Shown: positions 1 to 8,140 of the stretch, in pieces
Numbering within the stretch: position 1 is the stretch's first letter
How the letters are laid out: every line of letters starts with the position of its first letter
Source: Flammeovirgaceae bacterium 311
GTDB taxonomy: Bacteria > Bacteroidota > Bacteroidia > Cytophagales > Cyclobacteriaceae
Direction: 5' to 3'
DNA length: 64,000 nucleotides
NCBI GenBank assembly: GCA_000597885.1
Contig: CP004371.1
Location: 2,372,501 to 2,436,500 of the forward strand
Notes under the pieces: model-generated
Seen by the model: the letters and a program-made list of their open reading frames with translations, nothing else
What the model was told of the DNA's origin: nothing
Databases searched by the model: none
Position numbers and translations under genes: made by a program

Positions 1-829
1 GCAGGCCGGTGAGGTCGAACAGCCGCGGATTGCCCTCCTTGCCTTCTTTTCTTTCAAAGGAGGTGATTTCGAAAAGGGGGTGCTGCTCCAGGTAAGCCAG
101 TCCTTTTTGGGCCCGCTCCTGGTCATACATCCGGTCGATGGTGGCGGTAAATTCTGTTTCGCGGTAAATGGTTTTCAGCTCCCAGTAATCGGCCGATACA
201 AAGGCGTTTATCTCCTTTTGCCGCTGCACGATCATGGCCAGTGTAGGGGTTTGTACCCTGCCAATGGAGAGCACTACCTTTCCCTGGCCGAATTTTTTGG
301 TAAACAGGCGGGTGGCATTCATGCCCAGCAGCCAGTCGCCAATGGCCCTGGCAGAGCCGGCGGCATAGAGGTTGTTGTACTGCTCGCTCTCCCGGAGTTT
401 TGCAAAACCATCGCGAATGGCCTGCTCCGTAAGGGAGGAGATCCACAGCCGCTTTACCGGCACATTGCATTTAGCCTTCAGTAACACCCAGCGCTGGATC
501 AGCTCGCCTTCCTGCCCGGCATCCCCACAGTTCACCACCTCCCGGCAGTTGCGTACCAGCTGTTCTATCACCTTGAACTGTTTGGCAACGCCATCGTTCT
601 GGATAAGCTTAATGCCAAAGCTGGCCGGGATCATGGGCAGATCGCCCAGGTGCCACCTTTTCCAGGCAGGGTTATAGTCATGGGGTTCCTTGAGGGTGCA
701 AAAATGCCCGAAGGTCCAGGTAACCTGGTAGCCCCCACCCTCATAGTAGCCCTGTTTACGTTCTTTTGCGCCCAGCACCTCTGCTATGTCTTTGGCCACA
801 CTGGGTTTTTCCGCTATGCAAACGATCAT
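1..829 (-). CDS. topB: DNA topoisomerase III, 5' part (gene runs off the left edge)
   Basis: Type IA topoisomerase that relaxes or decatenates negatively supercoiled DNA by single-strand passage. The start is the ATG at 829, read leftwards, and 276 codons are visible before the edge. The N-terminus (MIVCIAEKPSVAKDIA) is the TOPRIM opening, with the family glutamate at residue 7. A second TOPRIM motif reads GDAGQEGE and is followed by ELIQRW. Further on SIGRVQTPTLAMIV matches the type IA 'GRVQTPTL' block. The catalytic tyrosine (Tyr in a YPRS-type motif) should lie beyond the visible part. The usual second TOPRIM acid and arginine (DxDREG or DAGREG) read as DAGQEG here, a family variant. Chromosomal topB and element-borne topB look alike, so residence on a mobile element cannot be judged from this fragment. 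Confidence 0.93.
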   Translation of the reverse strand, partial: MIVCIAEKPSVAKDIAEVLGAKERKQGYYEGGGYQVTWTFGHFCTLKEPHDYNPAWKRWHLGDLPMIPASFGIKLIQNDGVAKQFKVIEQLVRNCREVVNCGDAGQEGELIQRWVLLKAKCNVPVKRLWISSLTEQAIRDGFAKLRESEQYNNLYAAGSARAIGDWLLGMNATRLFTKKFGQGKVVLSIGRVQTPTLAMIVQRQKEINAFVSADYWELKTIYRETEFTATIDRMYDQERAQKGLAYLEQHPLFEITSFERKEGKEGNPRLFDLTGL

Positions 830-1043
830 CTTTTCTGCAATGCCTGCTTTATGTAGATTCAGGACCCTAAAGTTCGCATTTTTTCAGGACTTTTGTACTG
901 TCGGTCTGCTGCTGGTATACGCTACGCTAAAACTATTCCGGCTGCCGGAGCAGAGCGCATGGAAGCCCATGAATCAGCGCTCAGGCAAATGGAAAAAAAA
1001 TGCCGGTGCATACCAGAAGTTCTGCATTCACGTAAGAGAAAAG

Positions 1044-1451
1044 ATGGAAAAAGAAATAGTAGCCTGGCGTAAGCACCCCGAGCCAAAGGGAACAATCTAT
1101 TCGGCGGGTGATTTAAGCAGGAAAGAAGCTGTGGTTGCTCTGTTTGTGGGGAGTAAGGCATCAGAAGCCTACATCAATGCCGATGGCTGGCAGTTCCTGT
1201 TTGAATACTATGGTATTGGAGGCCTACATGAAATTGATACCATCAGCGGATGGCTGGTGGTAGATGATGAGGGTGAGTGGATCTCCCGGCTGGTATATTT
1301 TTCCCTGCTTGCCGGCTACAACCCTATTGATGGTGAGAAGGGCGATTATGATCCGGATTCCGGAAAATTCATCTCACTGGAAGGTTTTGTAAAAATGATT
1401 GACTGGGATGCCATTCACCAGATGAGGTTGGATGGTAGTTCGGAAGACTAA
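1044..1451 (+). CDS. Hypothetical acidic protein, 135 aa
   Basis: I do not recognise this protein. The frame is open from 786, but the upstream 86 codons overlap the promoter side and start of topB and look non-natural, so I prefer the ATG at 1044 (MEKEIVAW), which follows a purine-rich GTAAGAGAAAAG. An alternative ATG is at 969. The product is soluble, acidic and rich in aromatic residues, with no signal peptide or membrane segment. Its middle contains EYYGIGGLHEIDTISGW and its C-terminal part DGEKGDYDPDSGK, which could be a surface loop. It diverges from topB and ends just before a stem-loop shared with the next gene. The coding call rests on open length and plausible composition only. Confidence 0.55.
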   Translation: MEKEIVAWRKHPEPKGTIYSAGDLSRKEAVVALFVGSKASEAYINADGWQFLFEYYGIGGLHEIDTISGWLVVDDEGEWISRLVYFSLLAGYNPIDGEKGDYDPDSGKFISLEGFVKMIDWDAIHQMRLDGSSED

Positions 1452-1461
1452 AATCAAAAAT

Positions 1462-1489
1462 ACCTCCAGGGTTTAAAAGCCCTGGAGGT
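1462..1489 (-). terminator. Stem-loop terminator between convergent genes
   Basis: A 10-bp perfect inverted repeat (ACCTCCAGGG / CCCTGGAGGT) surrounds an 8-nt loop. On the minus strand it is followed by ATTTTTGATTTT, so it fits a Rho-independent terminator for the 1511-1732 gene. It may also end the converging 1044-1451 transcript. Confidence 0.7.
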
Positions 1490-1510
1490 CTGATGATCTC
1501 ATCAGAAGAC

Positions 1511-1732
1511 TCAACCTTCCAGTTTCACGGCACTGTCTCCCAGTTTTACCAGGATTTCGCCAACGGTTTTTCCCCATGCCTCCAGATAGTTGCCTTCTTC
1601 AAACATGAAAGTGGCACCAGGCCGGTCAAAGCCGTCTTCAAAAGCTCTGGACTCTGCAGGATATATCGCAATGGCTTTGGCTACATTTATCAGCACCACT
1701 TCGCCATCTGTGTTGAGTAATTCAAAAAACAT
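1511..1732 (-). CDS. Small hypothetical protein, 73 aa, FlbD-like pattern
   Basis: Short soluble protein beginning MFFELLNTDGEVVLINVAKA and ending in KTVGEILVKLGDSAVKLEG. The pattern of a hydrophobic N-terminal strand with a DGE turn, an INVAKAIAIYP stretch, a FMFEEGN strand and a C-terminal helix resembles the arrangement in small FlbD-type proteins. No flagellar gene is visible here, so this is a fold-level impression only. It converges on the 1044-1451 gene, shares the stem-loop at 1462-1489, and has a clear ATG start at 1732. I assign no function. Confidence 0.55.
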   Translation of the reverse strand: MFFELLNTDGEVVLINVAKAIAIYPAESRAFEDGFDRPGATFMFEEGNYLEAWGKTVGEILVKLGDSAVKLEG

Positions 1733-1885
1733 AGTTTTGCGGTTTTAGGTTGATCAAAAATTAAAGTCCCTGCTATAAAGACAAGTACTTTACGACTACA
1801 AAGGTTTCAGGACCAACCCCGCCTGAATTATATGCACTGCGTCCGCACTGCGCCCGCTCATGCTACTCAAACCCACTACCCCTCT

Positions 1886-3754
1886 TTACTTCCTGGCGAC
1901 CAGTTGGGTGGACCTGACCAGGTTGAGGAATTCTGCCCGGTAGCCTTCTTCGTCTTTGCCCTGTGCGCCTTTGGCCATTTCCAGCACCTCTGCCAGGGTG
2001 GTGGTGCCCTTGAATTCGGAGTCTCTTAACAGCATACCAAAAGCAGCAACAGCAGCCGAGAACCTGAAATTATCAGAAGTTCGGGTCAGGAGTATGTTCT
2101 CATTAAACACTGCTTTTTCCATCAGTTTGCTCGTATTACCCTCCGGCTGCTTGTACCGGAGCTTAAGGGTCAGGAGTTCATCAGTTCTATAGGCGGCAGG
2201 GTCTATTTTGGCTGATTTCTGGTACTTCAGCGGATCTACCTCACTGAGGTAAGGAGAGCTTTTTACGCTGGCGGGAATAATTTCATAAAGAGCAGTAACG
2301 GTATGGCCGGAGCCCATTTCACCGGCATCCTTTTTATCGTTGTTAAAATCTTCGCTCTTCAGTGCCCGGTTCTCATAGCCAATCAGGCGGTAACCTTTTA
2401 CTTTGGCCGGGTTAAACTCTACCTGGAACTTCACGTCTTTGGCAATGGTAAAGAGTGTACCACCAAACTCATTTACAAATACCTTCTTCGCTTCCAGTAT
2501 GTTATCGATGTACGCATAATTACCATTCCCCTTATTAGCCAGTGTTTCCATTCTGGAATCTTTGTAATTGCCCATGCCAAAACCCAGCACGGTCAGGAAC
2601 ACCCCTGTTTCCCTTTTCTGCTCAATAAGGCGCTCCATGGCTGCAGTACTCGATACTCCTACATTAAAATCCCCATCCGTCGCCAGTATTACCCGGTTAT
2701 TCCCCTCCTTCCTGAAATTATCTGCTGCAATGCTGTAGGCCAGCTCAATGCCTGCCCCGCCGGCAGTAGAACCGCCAGCCTCCAGGCGATCAATTGCCTG
2801 CAGAATCTCATCTTTCCGGTCGCCGCTGGTGGGAGGCAGCACCAATCCGGCAGCCCCGGCATACACCACGATCGATACCTTGTCCTGGGGTCTAAGCTCG
2901 TTTACCAGCAGCCTGAAAGCAGCCTTCACCAGGGGCAGCCTTTCGGGAGTGTTCATGGAGCCTGATACATCGATCAGGAAAACCAGATTGGAGGGTGGCA
3001 AACTTTGGGTGGGGATTTTCCTGCCCTGCAGCCCTATATGCACCAGCTGATGTTCCCCATTCCAGGGGCATGCTGAAATTTCCGTATTCACTGAGAAAGG
3101 ATCGTCTCCCTGCGGCTGAGGATAGTCGTAGGTAAAGTAGTTCAGCATTTCCTCAATCCGCACTGCATCTTTCGGTGGGGTTTCTCCCCTGCTGATAAAC
3201 CTCCTGATGTTGCTGTAGGAAGCATTGTCCACATCGATTGAAAAAGTGGAAAGGGGATTCTTTACCGCCTCCAGAAATCCGCTTTCATGGATGGTGGCGT
3301 ACTCTTCGGTATTGTGGGGCTGCCCCCAAACTTCTGCTTCATCCGCCATTACCTGCAGGCCGACTGCCCTTCCGGACATAGCATGCTGTACTTTGCGCTC
3401 CCTACGGCCGCTATAGCCGGTTACCACCACTTCCGAAAGTGCTTCCACATCTGCTTTCAGCTTTACATCCAGCCTTTTCTTAGCTCCAGCTTTTACTTCC
3501 TGCTGAACATAGCCGATAAAAGAAAAGACCAGTGTTGCTTTTTCTGAAGGCACTTCTATTTCATAGTAACCGTTTATGTTGGTAACCACCCCCCGCTTCT
3601 CTCCTTTCACCAATACTGCCACACCAGGGATGGGGCTGCCATCCCCGGCATCGGTAACAGTGCCGGATACTGTAAAGGCACCCGGATTGGCGGTGTTCCA
3701 GGAGCAAAAGAAAATCAGCACCAGCGCTGCCATCAAGTTTTTCATGCTTTTCAT
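1886..3754 (-). CDS. Secreted von Willebrand factor A protein with CarboxypepD_reg-like domain (YfbK-like)
   Basis: 622 residues with an N-terminal signal peptide (about 1-22). Residues 28-101 form a CarboxypepD_reg-like beta-sandwich (GTVTDAGDGSPIPG, FSFIGY), followed by EVVVTGY at 108-114 and SGRAVGLQV at 127-135, both typical of the start of a SusC plug. From about 150 it follows the YfbK-type layout: a vWF-A N-terminal region, then a vWA domain with the MIDAS motif DVSGS at 262-266 and the TDGDFN strand near 359-364, then the C-terminal DUF3520-like region. vWA domains bind partners through a metal ion; no enzymatic role is implied. It is divergent from the sigma/anti-sigma pair at 3942-5934, whose second protein carries the same CarboxypepD and EVVVTGY elements, so co-function is likely. 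Family assignment is strong; the cellular role is unknown. Confidence 0.88.
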   Translation of the reverse strand: MKSMKNLMAALVLIFFCSWNTANPGAFTVSGTVTDAGDGSPIPGVAVLVKGEKRGVVTNINGYYEIEVPSEKATLVFSFIGYVQQEVKAGAKKRLDVKLKADVEALSEVVVTGYSGRRERKVQHAMSGRAVGLQVMADEAEVWGQPHNTEEYATIHESGFLEAVKNPLSTFSIDVDNASYSNIRRFISRGETPPKDAVRIEEMLNYFTYDYPQPQGDDPFSVNTEISACPWNGEHQLVHIGLQGRKIPTQSLPPSNLVFLIDVSGSMNTPERLPLVKAAFRLLVNELRPQDKVSIVVYAGAAGLVLPPTSGDRKDEILQAIDRLEAGGSTAGGAGIELAYSIAADNFRKEGNNRVILATDGDFNVGVSSTAAMERLIEQKRETGVFLTVLGFGMGNYKDSRMETLANKGNGNYAYIDNILEAKKVFVNEFGGTLFTIAKDVKFQVEFNPAKVKGYRLIGYENRALKSEDFNNDKKDAGEMGSGHTVTALYEIIPASVKSSPYLSEVDPLKYQKSAKIDPAAYRTDELLTLKLRYKQPEGNTSKLMEKAVFNENILLTRTSDNFRFSAAVAAFGMLLRDSEFKGTTTLAEVLEMAKGAQGKDEEGYRAEFLNLVRSTQLVARK

Positions 3755-3788
3755 CGTTTTGAGGTTTAAGTGTTACACAGATCGTACA

Positions 3789-3811
3789 ACCGCCTGCCAG
3801 AAATTGGCGGT
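3789..3811. promoter_or_regulatory. Inverted repeat in divergent vWA/sigma intergenic region
   Basis: ACCGCC and GGCGGT flank an 11-nt spacer in the 187-bp region between the divergent vWA and ECF sigma genes, about 35 bp upstream of the vWA start. It could be an operator or a leader hairpin. Position is the only argument. Confidence 0.3.
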
Positions 3812-3941
3812 TTATAAGCATGATGCAGGTCCCCGGGAAATTCCATAAGCATTTCGAAAAAAATCTTAAATTGGAGAAAAAGCAGCATAAATGTTGCAGG
3901 GTACAGCGCCAGCAGCTATGCCATGATATTTCAGAAATCAG

Positions 3942-4532
3942 ATGTTCTTTAAGCGTTCACCAAAAAAAATAGTAAAGGATGACGATGAGCTCCTAAGCCT
4001 GTACAAGGCTTCAGGGGAGATCGCGTATCTGGGTGAGCTTTACGAAAGGTACGTACACCTGATTTTTGGTGTATGCCTGAAATACCTGAAGAACGAAGAA
4101 GAAAGCAAGGACATGAGCATGCTGGTTTTTGAAAAATTGGCTGTTGCTGTAAAAACCACCGACATCAAGAACTTTAAGAGCTGGCTGCATGTGCTCACCA
4201 AAAATGAGTGCCTGATGCTGCTCCGCTCCAAAAAATACAAACAGGAGAAGGCGGCTGTAGAAATTAATGCGGAAGAAGGTATGGATATGGCCTTTTCTTT
4301 GCATCATACAGAAGATGATGGGCTGGAGCAAAATTTGCAGGAGCTTGCAGGGGCCATTGAAGAACTGCCTCCCGAGCAGCAAACGTGCATCAGGCTGTTT
4401 TACCTGGAGCAGAAATGTTATAAGGAAATAGCAGCACTTACCGGTTTTGACAGTAAGAAGGTAAAAAGTTATATCCAGAACGGTAAAAGGAATTTAAAAA
4501 TACATCTGCAAAAACTGGATGAAGAGTCCTGA
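3942..4532 (+). CDS. ECF-type RNA polymerase sigma factor
   Basis: 196 residues, usual length for a sigma-70 family ECF factor. Region 2 is visible at about 30-95 (ELYERYVHLIFGVCLKYLK, then MLVFEKLA and FKSWLHVLTKNECLMLLR). Region 4 lies at about 130-190 (AIEELPPEQQTCIRLFYLE, then YKEIAALTGFDSKKVKSYIQ, the helix-turn-helix that reads the -35 element). The ATG at 3942 is the first start in a good frame and the preceding frame is closed. Its 3' end overlaps the start of the anti-sigma-like gene by 14 nt, so the two are translated together. It is divergent from the vWA gene, which is the likeliest nearby target. No ECF promoter can be proven from one locus. Confidence 0.92.
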   Translation: MFFKRSPKKIVKDDDELLSLYKASGEIAYLGELYERYVHLIFGVCLKYLKNEEESKDMSMLVFEKLAVAVKTTDIKNFKSWLHVLTKNECLMLLRSKKYKQEKAAVEINAEEGMDMAFSLHHTEDDGLEQNLQELAGAIEELPPEQQTCIRLFYLEQKCYKEIAALTGFDSKKVKSYIQNGKRNLKIHLQKLDEES

Positions 4533-5934
4533 AGACCCATATACAACCTCCGGCCACCTGACCGAAAACCAGCTACTCCGTTACCAGGCAGAAGCCATGG
4601 ATGGTGCAGAAATGAACCGGGTGGAGCGGCATTTGCTTGAGTGTGAGCTTTGCAGCGATGCCCTGGATGGCATTTCCATGCTTGAGACAAAAAAGGCCTC
4701 TGCCGCAGTGGCCGACATCAAAAGCCGGCTGGGCAGCCGCCTGGAGGAACAAAAAGCAGCACCGGCAGTAGCCAACTGGCGGTGGGCCGCAGCAGCAGGT
4801 GTGTTGCTGCTGGTGGCAGCCTCTGTTTACCTGATCTTTAACCGTACAGCCTCCATCAACCAGCAGCTTGCCCAGCAGGAAGTACTGGAAGAAAATACAG
4901 TGGCAGCACCGCCCCAAAAACAGGGCGCAGATACTACTGCATTTCCGCAAATCACACCTCCCCCCCTGGCAGAAGAACCGCTAGGCCAAACCACTACATC
5001 AGCTGCTCCCCTCCTCCGGGAAGAAAAACCTGCGCCTCCTCTGCTGGCACAGGAAGATGCTGATAATGAGCAGCAAACCACTGACAATGGAAGTAGAGCA
5101 GCACCATCTGTAACAGAAGCACTTAGCGGTCGGGCTGCAGGTGTTCAGGTGCAGGATGAAATTGAGCTTGCTGATCTTTCCTGGGAAGAAGACAGCCCTG
5201 CTCCTGCCCCGGCCCAAAAGTCAGAGTCGGCCTTAAGCGAAACAGAAATTACACAAAGTACTCCAAGGGCGCTGTCTAAATCAGCCCGCTCCATAACTAC
5301 TGACAATCAAAGGGCTGCTACCCGTGAAATCAGGGGAAAAGTAACAGAATCTGGATCTGGCGAACCCATACCAGGTGCCAGCATTCGCATCAAAGGTTCC
5401 GACAGGGGTACAGTGACGGATGTTGATGGCGAGTACACCCTGGTGGTGCCTGCAGCAGAGACGATGCTAAGCATCAACTTTATTGGCTACCGGGAAGAAT
5501 CAGTACTTGTGTCGCCTACAAATAACAATATTGTGGCAGAGCTGGAACCAGATGTAGAGTCATTAAGTGAGGTAGTGGTAACAGGCTACGACACCCGAAC
5601 AAGGCCTGCGGGCGCTACAGAACCAGCTGAAACAACCACACCCAGGCCTGCAGCAGGCATGTGGAACTTCAGAAAATGGATAAAGGAAAATCAGCGGTAC
5701 CCTGCCGCTGCCCTGGAAGCAGGTGCCGAAGGCGTGGTAGTAGTAGCCTTTTTTGTAGAGACTGACGGCTCACTTAGTCAGTTTCAGATTAAAAAATCTG
5801 CCGGCTACGGACTGGACGAAGAGGCCATCAGGCTCCTGAAGGAAGGGCCAGCCTGGCAACCGGCCACTGTTAACAAAGAGCCAGTGAGGCAGGAAGAGAT
5901 TGTTAGAATTCCTTTTAAATTACCTAAACACTAA
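4519..5934 (+). CDS. Membrane anti-sigma-like protein with CarboxypepD_reg-like and TonB C-terminal domains
   Basis: 471 residues. The cytoplasmic head has the zinc-finger anti-sigma pattern His38-x3-Cys42-x2-Cys45. A single membrane span lies at about 88-107. The periplasmic part is a low-complexity linker rich in P, A, E and T, containing LSGRAAGVQV at 202-211, a fragment that looks like the plug of SusC receptors. A CarboxypepD_reg-like domain follows (268-345), then EVVVTGY at 351-357 and a TonB C-terminal domain at about 380-468. The ATG at 4519 overlaps the sigma gene by 14 nt, typical of sigma/anti-sigma pairs. Known anti-sigma proteins hold ECF factors at the membrane; the TonB-like end suggests contact with an outer-membrane receptor. 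Its stop codon overlaps that of the converging oxidoreductase gene. Confidence 0.85.
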   Translation: MKSPEDPYTTSGHLTENQLLRYQAEAMDGAEMNRVERHLLECELCSDALDGISMLETKKASAAVADIKSRLGSRLEEQKAAPAVANWRWAAAAGVLLLVAASVYLIFNRTASINQQLAQQEVLEENTVAAPPQKQGADTTAFPQITPPPLAEEPLGQTTTSAAPLLREEKPAPPLLAQEDADNEQQTTDNGSRAAPSVTEALSGRAAGVQVQDEIELADLSWEEDSPAPAPAQKSESALSETEITQSTPRALSKSARSITTDNQRAATREIRGKVTESGSGEPIPGASIRIKGSDRGTVTDVDGEYTLVVPAAETMLSINFIGYREESVLVSPTNNNIVAELEPDVESLSEVVVTGYDTRTRPAGATEPAETTTPRPAAGMWNFRKWIKENQRYPAAALEAGAEGVVVVAFFVETDGSLSQFQIKKSAGYGLDEEAIRLLKEGPAWQPATVNKEPVRQEEIVRIPFKLPKH

Positions 5935-7373
5935 AAGGATTCCTCCCGGATCTTAAAAAACTCCTGCATGGCCTTTTTAGCGGCATGGTAGCCGCACATG
6001 CCGTGTACGCCGCCGCCGGGCGGAGTGGCAGAAGAGCAGATATAGATGCCTTTCGCAGAGGTTTTGTAGGGTGATAGCCGCAGGGCAGGCCTGGTGAACA
6101 GCTGGGTAATGTCCATAGCGCCGCCGTTGATGTCTCCACCTATGTAATTGGCATTGTAATCTTCCATCTGCAGGGCACCCATGGTATGCCTGGCCAGTAT
6201 CTGCTCCCGGAAGCCAGGCGCAAAACGCTCTACCTGTTTTTCAATGGCACTGGTCATATCTACGGTAGAGCCGTTCGGCACATGACAATAGGCCCAGACC
6301 GTATGTTTACCCTTGGGGGCTCTGGAGGGATCGAAAAGGCTCTGCTGGGCCAGCAGCACATAGGGTTGTTCCGGATGCCTGCCATTCCAGATCTGCTGCT
6401 CCCCCCAGGCAATTTCTTCCAGGGTATTTCCCAGATGAACCGTACCGGCCTTTCTGCATTCAGGAGCTGTAAAAGGCACCGGTCCATCCAGTGCCCAGTC
6501 AATCTTAAACACCCCCATGCCGTAGCGGTAGCGGTTTAACTGCCAGCGATAAAGGGAGGAAAACTTGTGCCCGGCAATTTGCAGCAGCTGCCGGGGTGTA
6601 ATATCAAACAGCAGCGCATGCGCAGATGGCAGCTGGCTCAGTGTCGTAACCTGGAAATTGGTTTCGATTTTGCCCCCCAGCGATACAAAATAAGCCGCCA
6701 GGGCATTGGCTATCTGCCGGGCACCTCCCTTAGGAATGGGCCAGCCGCCCACATGTCCCAGCGCCAGCAGTACCATAGCAATGGCAGAGGTAGTGGCGTT
6801 GGTGAGGGGTTGTATGGCATGCGCCGCCATACCTGCCCATAAACCCTTTGCTTTGGGAGTGCTGAAGCTTTTAGCAAGATGCTGCGCAGACTGCACAGCC
6901 TTGAAGCCAAAGCGGGCCATGTCCAGGGGGTGTTTGGGAATACGCAGGGGGCCCAGCAATGCAGGCGCCATTGCCTCCCAGTCCTTTACCAGCGGGCCTA
7001 TTAACTGCTGATAGACAGGTCCGTCTTTGCCCAGTGAGCGTGCAGTTTCTTCTATGGATGAGGTTAACACAGCAGCGGTTCCCTCATCAAAAGGGTGCGC
7101 AGCGTGTAGTACGGGCTTAACGAATTCCAGCCCAAATTGCCGGAGTGGCAGCGTTTTAAAAAGAGGTGATTGGGCTGCCAGCGGGTGAATGGCCGAGCAG
7201 ATATCGTGCACATAGCCCGGGAGGGTAAGTTCTGCAGAGCGCATGCCCCCTCCTATTGTATCCTTTGCCTCCAGCAGGAGCACCGATAAACCAGCTCTTT
7301 GCATGGTAATGGCAGCAGCCAGGCCGTTCGGGCCGGATCCAACAACAACAGCATCAAAATCTTTTTTCAGCAC
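5931..7373 (-). CDS. FAD-dependent NAD(P)/FAD oxidoreductase, phytoene desaturase-like
   Basis: 480 residues. The N-terminus has the dinucleotide-binding Rossmann motif GSGPNG (12-17) and an acidic residue at the end of strand 2 (LLLEA, Glu35) for the FAD ribose. The GGGMRSAEL segment matches the phytoene-desaturase/PYROXD2-type superfamily, and the C-terminal ICSSATPPGGGVHGMCGYHAA is the second FAD-contacting block. No carotenoid genes are near, so the substrate is unknown; PYROXD2-like proteins are poorly characterised. No signal peptide is seen. The TAG stop (5931-5933) overlaps the TAA of the converging anti-sigma gene (5932-5934), so the two convergent genes have no space for a terminator. 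ATG at 7373 gives the full Rossmann start. Confidence 0.87.
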   Translation of the reverse strand: MLKKDFDAVVVGSGPNGLAAAITMQRAGLSVLLLEAKDTIGGGMRSAELTLPGYVHDICSAIHPLAAQSPLFKTLPLRQFGLEFVKPVLHAAHPFDEGTAAVLTSSIEETARSLGKDGPVYQQLIGPLVKDWEAMAPALLGPLRIPKHPLDMARFGFKAVQSAQHLAKSFSTPKAKGLWAGMAAHAIQPLTNATTSAIAMVLLALGHVGGWPIPKGGARQIANALAAYFVSLGGKIETNFQVTTLSQLPSAHALLFDITPRQLLQIAGHKFSSLYRWQLNRYRYGMGVFKIDWALDGPVPFTAPECRKAGTVHLGNTLEEIAWGEQQIWNGRHPEQPYVLLAQQSLFDPSRAPKGKHTVWAYCHVPNGSTVDMTSAIEKQVERFAPGFREQILARHTMGALQMEDYNANYIGGDINGGAMDITQLFTRPALRLSPYKTSAKGIYICSSATPPGGGVHGMCGYHAAKKAMQEFFKIREESF

Positions 7374-7422
7374 AGCGTATGGCTTATTGGTTAATGAATA
7401 GGTACGGAGCTGTATATATAAT

Positions 7423-7443
7423 AGCCCTGAATCATTTCAGGCT
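7423..7443 (-). terminator. Weak stem-loop after msrB
   Basis: AGCC(C)TGA and TCAGGCT pair around a 6-nt loop with one bulged base. On the minus strand it is followed by an A/T-rich tract rather than a clean U run. It lies just downstream of the msrB stop. Confidence 0.3.
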
Positions 7444-7451
7444 CAAGATAA

Positions 7452-7919
7452 TTATTCTTTATGCAAGGGCGCAGTTTCTGCCTCCAGTGCTATGCTTTCG
7501 GAATTAATGCAGTACCGCAGCCCGGCTGGTTCCCGACCGTGCGCAAATACATGGCCCAGGTGGCTCTCGCATACATTACACAGGGCCTCGATCCGCTGCA
7601 TGTTGTGGCTGTTGTCGAAGGCGTACTTAACAGCAGCTTTGGCAATAGGTTGCGAAAAGCCGGGCCAGCCAGTCAGGCTCCTGTACTTACTGTCTGAGGC
7701 AAAAAGCTCGCTGTCACAACCCCTGCACCTATATATGCCCGGATCAAAAGAACGGCAGTAAGTGTTTCTGAAAGCCTTTTCCGTACCTTTCTCCCGCATT
7801 ACCTCATATTGGGCTGGTGTTAGCTGCTCCCGCCACTCCTGCTCTGTCTTATCTACCCGCCGGTATGGTTCAGGATTCCCGTATCGGGCATAATACAATA
7901 CATCTATCCAGCGCAGCAT
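7452..7919 (-). CDS. msrB: Peptide-methionine (R)-S-oxide reductase
   Basis: Reduces the R epimer of methionine sulfoxide in proteins. 155 residues; the catalytic domain covers about 25-148. Zinc-binding cysteines are visible as Cys65-x2-Cys68 and Cys114-x2-Cys117, and the catalytic cysteine is Cys137 in RYCINSES. The substrate-pocket block TGWPGF differs from the common GWPSF by one residue. The N-terminal stretch of about 20 residues is longer than in many MsrB proteins; a later ATG at residue 41 would remove conserved sequence, so the ATG at 7919 is preferred. No signal peptide is seen, so it is probably cytoplasmic. It is a single gene, followed by the oxidoreductase on the same strand with 78 bp between. 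Confidence 0.93.
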   Translation of the reverse strand: MLRWIDVLYYARYGNPEPYRRVDKTEQEWREQLTPAQYEVMREKGTEKAFRNTYCRSFDPGIYRCRGCDSELFASDSKYRSLTGWPGFSQPIAKAAVKYAFDNSHNMQRIEALCNVCESHLGHVFAHGREPAGLRYCINSESIALEAETAPLHKE

Positions 7920-8140
7920 AGGGATGGCTTAATTGTTCAGGCTATGGTTTTGAAGAGAACCCGACCAGGGCGTAATATGTTCTCCCCCCGCTATAGATGT
8001 AATACTACAAAAGATGTTTAACCACAGATTCTCGTCAGCGGGAACTAAAGCTGCTTGTCTTTTTTTGATATCTTGCGGTACATTTAGTATCAGCAGGATC
8101 AAGCCTACATTGATCCGTTTTTAAATCTATCTAACCATCT

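Noticed and set aside
80-484. Plus-strand open frame of 134 codons over topB
   Set aside because: It lies antisense to a well-conserved topB. Its protein has no pattern of a real family.
922-1161. Minus-strand open frame of 79 codons over the 1044 gene
   Set aside because: It overlaps a plausible gene on the other strand and has a Pro/Leu/Arg-rich, non-natural composition.
2303-2965. Plus-strand frame of 220 codons antisense to the vWA gene
   Set aside because: It is the complement of a clear vWA coding region; long antisense frames are common in GC-balanced genes.
3942-5934. Reading the sigma/anti-sigma pair as a complete FecI/FecR-type iron system
   Set aside because: No TonB-dependent receptor gene is adjacent and the second protein lacks the FecR layout; it is kept as an anti-sigma-like protein.
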